Shown: positions 5,667 through 9,782 of the stretch, piece after piece
How positions within the stretch are numbered: position 1 is the stretch's first letter
Layout: each line of letters opens with the position of its first letter
Source of the DNA: Rhodoferax sp. UBA4409
GTDB lineage: Bacteria; Pseudomonadota; Gammaproteobacteria; Burkholderiales; Burkholderiaceae_C
Direction of reading: 5' to 3'
Assembly (NCBI GenBank): GCA_002390825.1
Contig: DGQR01000140.1
Span: 1-9,782, forward strand
DNA length: 9,782 nt
Notes under the pieces: model-generated
Told to the model about the DNA's origin: nothing
Databases searched by the model: none
Seen by the model: only the letters and a program-made list of their open reading frames with translations
Position numbers and translations under genes: made by a program

Positions 5667-7673
5667 ATGGATCCACACGCTTGCCCATTACCTGTTGGTC
5701 AGAGCCCGCCGCCTTCTGAGCAGGCGTTGCCTGCCACGCTCAAGCAATTGCTCGGGATCGGCGAGCAGGAGTTGGTGCCCGACGCCAGCCGCCGGAGCAA
5801 CACCCTGATTTTTACCGTCATCGGCACCTTGACCTTGCTGGCATTCGGTATTGCCAATGTGCGGGCGGGGCAAGAACACCGGCTGATGGTGATGGGCGTT
5901 GTGCAATTGCTCGAGGTCGCGTTTCTGCTCGTGCCTGCCATCATTCTGGTAAGCCGCAGAGCACCGCCAGTGCTGTCTGAAAACATGCTGGTGCTGGCGG
6001 GGTTTACCATTTTTGCGTCAAACGCGGTGTTTGGCGGGCAAACCGGAGACGCGCCTTACTGGACCTTTGTGTTCCCTTACCTCGTGTTTTTCTTGCGGGG
6101 GCAAAAAACCGGCTGGCTGGTCGGCCTGGCATTTGCAGTGCTGGTGCCCTGCCTCATGCTCTACAGCTCACGGCACTGGGATTTTTGGGTCTACGACGAT
6201 GCCCACGCGCTCTACTACGGGCTGGCCTATTTTTTTAACGTGGTGACCGCTGCGTATTTCAACCTGCTGCGCAGCCGCTTTCAGGCCCACCTGGCTGACC
6301 AGGTGGAGTACCACACCGGCGAGGTGCGCAAGCACATCGGAACCCTGCAGCACAACGCTTTGCACGACCTGTCCACCGGCCTGCTCAATCGGCAGGGGCT
6401 TACCGAGCGACTGGATTCCAGCTTGGCATTGCTGTCAGGCGGGGGCGGGTTTTTGTTGGTGGCCCATGTCCGCTTCTTCAGGGTGCCTGAGTTGGCGAGC
6501 ATTGTGGGCTCTGCCAAGGTGGACGAGTCATTGGGGCAGTTGGGGCGTGTGCTGCAGCAGCATTTGACCGGGCTGGTGGGGCTGGCACGTATCGGGCAGG
6601 ACACCTTGGGGGTGGTGCTGCAAAGCGACACGGCCGATGCCAGTGCGGTGCAGCAGCTGCGGGCGATTGCGCACCTCCGCAATGTGACCCATCTCAGTGA
6701 ATTCGCGGTCCATGTCGAAATGGCTTTGGGTGTGGCGGTGCAAAGGCTGGGCGAGGCGTCTGATGCCGAGGCGCTGATGCGCAACGCCGAGCAAGCCCTG
6801 TTGTTTGCGGTAGACCACCGGCTGGATCACCAGTTTTTTGATGCCTTGCTGCACAAGCATTTTGTCGACCGCAACCGCCGCTACGAAAAGCTGCGCGAAG
6901 CTATTCTGCACAACACCCTGATGCTGCATTACCAGCCGCAGGTGGACCTGAAGACCGGCCTGGTGGTAGGGGCCGAAGCGCTGGCCCGGTGGAACGACCC
7001 GCAAGAGGGCATGGTCCCGCCGGACAAGTTCATCCCCATCATCGAGTCCACCGGGCTCTTGCACCGGTTCTCGGTCTGGACCGTGGCACGGGCGCTCAGG
7101 GACTGTTCTGCGTGGCAAACCCGTTTGCCGGGCGTGAGTGTGTCAATCAACCTGTCGGCAGACGCCCTGCACGACCCGGAAGTGCTGCAAACCGTGGAGC
7201 AGCACTTGATGAGCAGCGGCTTGTCACCGGCCTTGGTGGTGATGGAGCTCACCGAGAGCGTGTTGTTGACCTCGCCAGAGGCGGCACTTGATTGCATGGC
7301 CCGGTTTGTGGCCCTGGGTGTGAAGCTGTCGATTGACGATTACGGTGCCGGTTTCTCGTCGCTGACCTATTTGAAGCAGCTACCCGCCCAGGAAATGAAG
7401 ATTGACAAGTCCTTCATGGAAAACCTGGCCGAGGGCAGCAAAGACAGGGCCATTGTCTTGTCCTCCATTGAGCTGGGCCATGATCTGGGCCTGAAAGTGT
7501 TGGCCGAAGGCATTGAAGACGAAGCCACCTGCCATGCCTTGCGCGATGCGGGTTGCGACCTCGGCCAAGGCTGGTGGTTTGCCAAGGCCATGCCCAGCGC
7601 AGACTTTGAAAACTGGACGCTGGCGCGCAACAGTGCCGCTACCGCGTCCGCCCCTACAGGACAAGACAGCTGA
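5667..7673 (+). CDS. Membrane c-di-GMP phosphodiesterase: 6TM, degenerate GGDEF, intact EAL
   Basis: A 668-residue inner-membrane protein predicted to hydrolyse cyclic di-GMP. ATG 5667 lies seven bases after AGGGAG (5654-5659); a TTG 20 codons upstream is open but would cover that site. Six hydrophobic segments (about 45-67, 72-96, 106-123, 131-144, 149-167, 181-201) make up an N-terminal sensor module that I cannot assign to a named MASE type. A charged linker helix (202-228) leads to a GGDEF-like domain from HDLSTGLLNR (233-242), whose active-site motif is replaced by GQDTL (310-314). It should not make c-di-GMP and may bind GTP or only regulate. The EAL domain (about 405-650) keeps the key residues: EAL 437-439, Asn495, Glu527, Asp557-Asp558 in the DDYGAGFSSL loop, Lys578, Glu614 and Gln634. 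Catalysis is therefore probable. First gene of a three-gene unit. Confidence 0.93.
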   Translation: MDPHACPLPVGQSPPPSEQALPATLKQLLGIGEQELVPDASRRSNTLIFTVIGTLTLLAFGIANVRAGQEHRLMVMGVVQLLEVAFLLVPAIILVSRRAPPVLSENMLVLAGFTIFASNAVFGGQTGDAPYWTFVFPYLVFFLRGQKTGWLVGLAFAVLVPCLMLYSSRHWDFWVYDDAHALYYGLAYFFNVVTAAYFNLLRSRFQAHLADQVEYHTGEVRKHIGTLQHNALHDLSTGLLNRQGLTERLDSSLALLSGGGGFLLVAHVRFFRVPELASIVGSAKVDESLGQLGRVLQQHLTGLVGLARIGQDTLGVVLQSDTADASAVQQLRAIAHLRNVTHLSEFAVHVEMALGVAVQRLGEASDAEALMRNAEQALLFAVDHRLDHQFFDALLHKHFVDRNRRYEKLREAILHNTLMLHYQPQVDLKTGLVVGAEALARWNDPQEGMVPPDKFIPIIESTGLLHRFSVWTVARALRDCSAWQTRLPGVSVSINLSADALHDPEVLQTVEQHLMSSGLSPALVVMELTESVLLTSPEAALDCMARFVALGVKLSIDDYGAGFSSLTYLKQLPAQEMKIDKSFMENLAEGSKDRAIVLSSIELGHDLGLKVLAEGIEDEATCHALRDAGCDLGQGWWFAKAMPSADFENWTLARNSAATASAPTGQDS

Positions 7674-8173
7674 TGCCTAAAAGCACCCTCGCCCCTGCAA
7701 TCCAGTGGCCCGCACACTTTCACCCCGACCATGCGCCGGTGCATGTGGTGAACGACTTGTTTATTCCGGCGCCAGCCGAGCACATCTGGGCATGGCTGAT
7801 CCGCGCGCCTTTGTGGCCCACCTGGTATGCCAACTCCAAGGTCGATTGGGCCCCTGGCCACAGCCGTGATTTGGCCTTGGGTCTCGAGTTCGAATGGAAA
7901 ACGTTCGGGGTGCATATCCGCTCGTGCGTGCAAGAGTTTGTTCCGTGTGAGCGGATCGCCTGGAACGGCATCGGTCTCGGGGCCGAGGTCTACCACGCGT
8001 GGTTGATCATCCCGCAAGCCGGCGGTTGTAGGGTTTTGACCGAAGAAACGCAGCACGGCTGGGGCGCGCGCCTGATGCACTTCTTCATGCCCTACCGGAT
8101 GTACGATGGCCATGCCCTATGGCTCGAAAGCCTGTCGATCCAGGCCACCGGCGGCATGCCACCTGCACTTTGA
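7673..8173 (+). CDS. SRPBCC (START-like) fold protein
   Basis: A 166-residue single-domain protein with the pattern of the polyketide cyclase/START-like SRPBCC superfamily. An early strand is followed by IPAPAEHIWAWLIRAPLWPTWY (31-52), the usual 'aPaexVWxxLtdfexWpxW' signature. Next come G-L-E-F-W strands (70-80), VQEFVPCERIAW (86-97), a conserved-looking HAWLI (108-112) and TEETQHGW (123-130), and then a C-terminal helix. Members bind hydrophobic ligands in a deep pocket; no catalytic residues can be inferred. There is no signal peptide, so it is cytoplasmic. The start overlaps the EAL stop in TGATG, sharing one base, with AGGA (7658-7661) eleven bases upstream, so translational coupling is likely. 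Binding of a lipid-like ligand is inference from the fold. Confidence 0.85.
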   Translation: MPKSTLAPAIQWPAHFHPDHAPVHVVNDLFIPAPAEHIWAWLIRAPLWPTWYANSKVDWAPGHSRDLALGLEFEWKTFGVHIRSCVQEFVPCERIAWNGIGLGAEVYHAWLIIPQAGGCRVLTEETQHGWGARLMHFFMPYRMYDGHALWLESLSIQATGGMPPAL

Positions 8174-8182
8174 GGAGCTTGT

Positions 8183-8839
8183 ATGCGTTTTGAATTGACG
8201 TGGATGACCCGTGCAGGCGCACTGCTCTGGGCCTTGGCGGTGGTGATGCCGCTGGCCGCCCACGCGGCTCAGCCGGCCAAAGAGTCGAAGTTGCCTAAGC
8301 GGGATCTGACGGTCGAGCTGCGGCAGGTCGAAGAGGGCCGGGAAGACGGTGCCATGCGCATCGGCACCCAGCCGGACACGCCTGTCATGGCGCCCCAAAA
8401 AATTCAGGTGCGCAATGGCGAAAAAGGCAGCCTGCGCATGAACCAGGCTATCCCCGTGCAGTGGGTGCAGTCCGCCAGCAGCCAAAGCAACAGCGTCAGC
8501 TCGGGTGGCACATCGGTCAGCAGCACGGGGGGCGGTGTGGCGCAGTCGGTGCAGTGGTTCGAGGTGGGCCAGAGCATGACCGTGTCCCCGCGCTGGGCGG
8601 GCGGCAATCAAGATGCCACCGTCGAGATTGAGCTACAGCAGGCGGACATGGCCGTGCGCCATAACCCCGACATGCCCAGCCAGACCCGCCAGCAACTCAG
8701 CACGACGGTCACCACCCCGCTCGGGCAGTGGGTCACGATTGCGGCCACGGGGAACGCGCCCGCCCGGCAAGGCACTTTCAGCAGCAAAGGCAGCACCGAG
8801 GCCCGCCGCTTGCTGCAAGTGCGGGTGCTGGCACCGTAG
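8183..8839 (+). CDS. Exported protein, possibly related to short secretin-like proteins
   Basis: A 218-residue protein with a clear Sec signal peptide (1 to about 28, ending LAAHA). The ribosome site GAGGAG (8172-8177) contains the stop codon of the SRPBCC gene, so the two are tightly linked. The mature part has a beta-rich segment, RDLTVELRQVEEG (40-52), then PQKIQVRNGEKGSLRM (71-86) followed by IPVQWVQS (90-97). A Ser/Gly low-complexity linker (about 98-118) comes next, then QWFEVGQSMTVSPRW (124-138) and TPLGQWVTIAATG (178-190). The order 'vrnGekaslr ... qw ... G..l.v.Pr ... v' resembles the end of the N domains and start of the gate of secretins, but the protein is far too short to form a channel. 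I consider it a periplasmic or outer-membrane-associated protein of unknown role; the secretin comparison is tentative. Its stop is ten bases from the convergent trpS stop. Confidence 0.75.
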   Translation: MRFELTWMTRAGALLWALAVVMPLAAHAAQPAKESKLPKRDLTVELRQVEEGREDGAMRIGTQPDTPVMAPQKIQVRNGEKGSLRMNQAIPVQWVQSASSQSNSVSSGGTSVSSTGGGVAQSVQWFEVGQSMTVSPRWAGGNQDATVEIELQQADMAVRHNPDMPSQTRQQLSTTVTTPLGQWVTIAATGNAPARQGTFSSKGSTEARRLLQVRVLAP

Positions 8840-8849
8840 GCGGGTTACA

Positions 8850-9782
8850 TCAGGTCTTGGCGCCTTTTTCCTGGGCGGCCAGCGCAGCCGCCTCGGCCAA
8901 CGCGACCAGTGCCGCGCTTGCAGCAGTGTGGGCCGCTGGATCCAGGGGCTCGAGCACCTCGGTGAGTGCCGCCAGAGCCGCAGCACCGTCGCGCTGCAAC
9001 TGTGCAATGGTTTGGCCTGCCACCTTGCCGGAGTCAAACGCCTTGCTTTGCAGCAGCACTTCGCCATCCGCGGCCGCGAGCTTGAAGTAAAACTGGCCGT
9101 CTTTTTCGCGGTATTGCTTGAAACTGGCGAGCGCCACCTTGTCTGCCTTGGCCGCTTGGGGCTGGGTGCTGGCACTCAAGCGGCGCAGGCCTACGGCGCT
9201 GCGCAAGCGGGTCATGAAGGGCGTGGCAATCGCGCGTGCTTTGTCAGCACCGGCCAACAGCAGCGCCTCTACCTTTTCGGGGTGGGCCATGTAGTCTTCA
9301 TAGGCGGCGCGCATCGGAGCGATTTCTTGGTCAATCCGCTCGAGCAAGATGTTTTTCGCCTCGCCCCACGCAATGCCATCGGCATAGGCTTGGCGCAGTG
9401 CTGCGGTTTCTTCTTCGGTGGCAAAGGCTTGGTAGATCTGGAAAAGCGCAGAGCCTTCGGTGTCTTTGGGCTCGCCGGGCGCACGCGAGTCGGTTTTGAT
9501 TCCGGCAATCAACTTCTTCAGTTGCTCGCGGCTGCTGAACAGCGGAATTGTGTTGTCGTAGCTCTTGCTCATCTTGCGGCCATCCAGGCCGGGCAGTGTG
9601 GCCACAGAAGCTTCGATCTCGGCCTCAGGCGGCACGAAGTGCTCGCCGTACCGGTGGTTGAAGCTGGCGGCCATGTCGCGCGCCATTTCAATATGCTGGA
9701 TCTGGTCGCGCCCTACCGGCACTTTGTGGGCGTTGAACATCAAGATGTCTGCGCCCATGAGCACCGGGTACATGAACAGGCC
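8850..9782 (-). CDS. trpS: Tryptophanyl-tRNA synthetase, C-terminal part, with extended tail
   Basis: The class I synthetase that charges tRNA-Trp, running off the right edge. 310 codons are present, starting inside GLFMYPVLMGADIL; by comparison with E. coli TrpS roughly the first 125 residues, including the HIGH motif, should be missing. The in-window part shows VPVGRDQIQHIEMARD (tRNA/Trp binding helix region), GLDGRKMSKSYDN with KMSKS at 9561-9575, and the helical anticodon-binding domain ending near MTRLRSAVGLR (about 9180). Most TrpS proteins end about there. This one continues for another 110 residues: a linker, then FKQYREKDGQFYFKLAAADG and following (about 8988-9128), which resembles the DUF1508/YegP beta fold, and finally an Ala-rich helical tail. 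Such tails occur in related Comamonadaceae as far as I recall, so it is probably a lineage trait and not an assembly error. Convergent with the exported-protein gene; no terminator hairpin is visible in the 10-base gap. Confidence 0.95.
   Translation of the reverse strand, partial: GLFMYPVLMGADILMFNAHKVPVGRDQIQHIEMARDMAASFNHRYGEHFVPPEAEIEASVATLPGLDGRKMSKSYDNTIPLFSSREQLKKLIAGIKTDSRAPGEPKDTEGSALFQIYQAFATEEETAALRQAYADGIAWGEAKNILLERIDQEIAPMRAAYEDYMAHPEKVEALLLAGADKARAIATPFMTRLRSAVGLRRLSASTQPQAAKADKVALASFKQYREKDGQFYFKLAAADGEVLLQSKAFDSGKVAGQTIAQLQRDGAAALAALTEVLEPLDPAAHTAASAALVALAEAAALAAQEKGAKT

Noticed and set aside
8117..8611. 164-codon minus-strand frame across the SRPBCC and exported-protein genes
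   Set aside because: It crosses two well-supported + strand genes, is rich in His/Arg/Ala, and has no ribosome site.
1..9782. CRISPR arrays, rRNA, insertion sequences or defence genes
   Set aside because: No spaced direct repeats of CRISPR size, no rRNA segment, no transposase or nuclease frame was seen on either strand.

Overview
The window looks like a piece of chromosome from a betaproteobacterium of the Burkholderiales, most likely a Comamonadaceae relative such as Rhodoferax. The reasons are a mostly high-GC sequence, a solitary Bug/TctC-type periplasmic binding protein (a family greatly expanded in this order), and a tryptophanyl-tRNA synthetase with a long C-terminal tail. The genus is inference; no 16S or other marker is present.

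Left edge (1 to about 960): the last 20 bases of a tRNA gene, its rho-independent terminator, and then an AT-richer stretch. By hand count, 781-840 has 25 G+C in 60 bases, against 45 in 60 for 1141-1200. The stretch holds one small lipoprotein gene (264-686), a pair of GGGGGTA direct repeats with a flanking inverted repeat, and a strong terminator with no gene directly in front of it. Low GC beside a tRNA 3' end suggests the worn remnant of an integrated element, but no integrase gene is present.

Centre (1032-5530): a Bug solute-binding protein on the + strand converges on a two-gene minus-strand unit. That unit is a cholesterol-oxidase-like GMC flavoprotein followed, with an 8-bp overlap, by an alpha/beta hydrolase that carries an extra N-terminal domain. 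The two enzymes are almost certainly translated together and probably act on one class of hydrophobic substrate, such as a sterol or a lipid alcohol/ester.

Right half (5667-8839): a divergently transcribed + strand unit of three tightly packed genes. They encode a six-TM membrane c-di-GMP phosphodiesterase (degenerate GGDEF plus intact EAL), an SRPBCC-fold protein (stop and start share one base), and an exported protein that I tentatively compare with secretins. The window ends in the C-terminal two thirds of trpS on the minus strand, whose tail contains a segment resembling the DUF1508/YegP fold.

No CRISPR array, rRNA or intact mobile element is visible. The points most worth a second look are the overlapping oxidase/hydrolase pair (CxxCxxCxxxC in the oxidase, Cys in the nucleophile position of the hydrolase), the EAL-SRPBCC-envelope protein operon, the TrpS tail, and the possible attachment-site remnant near the left edge.
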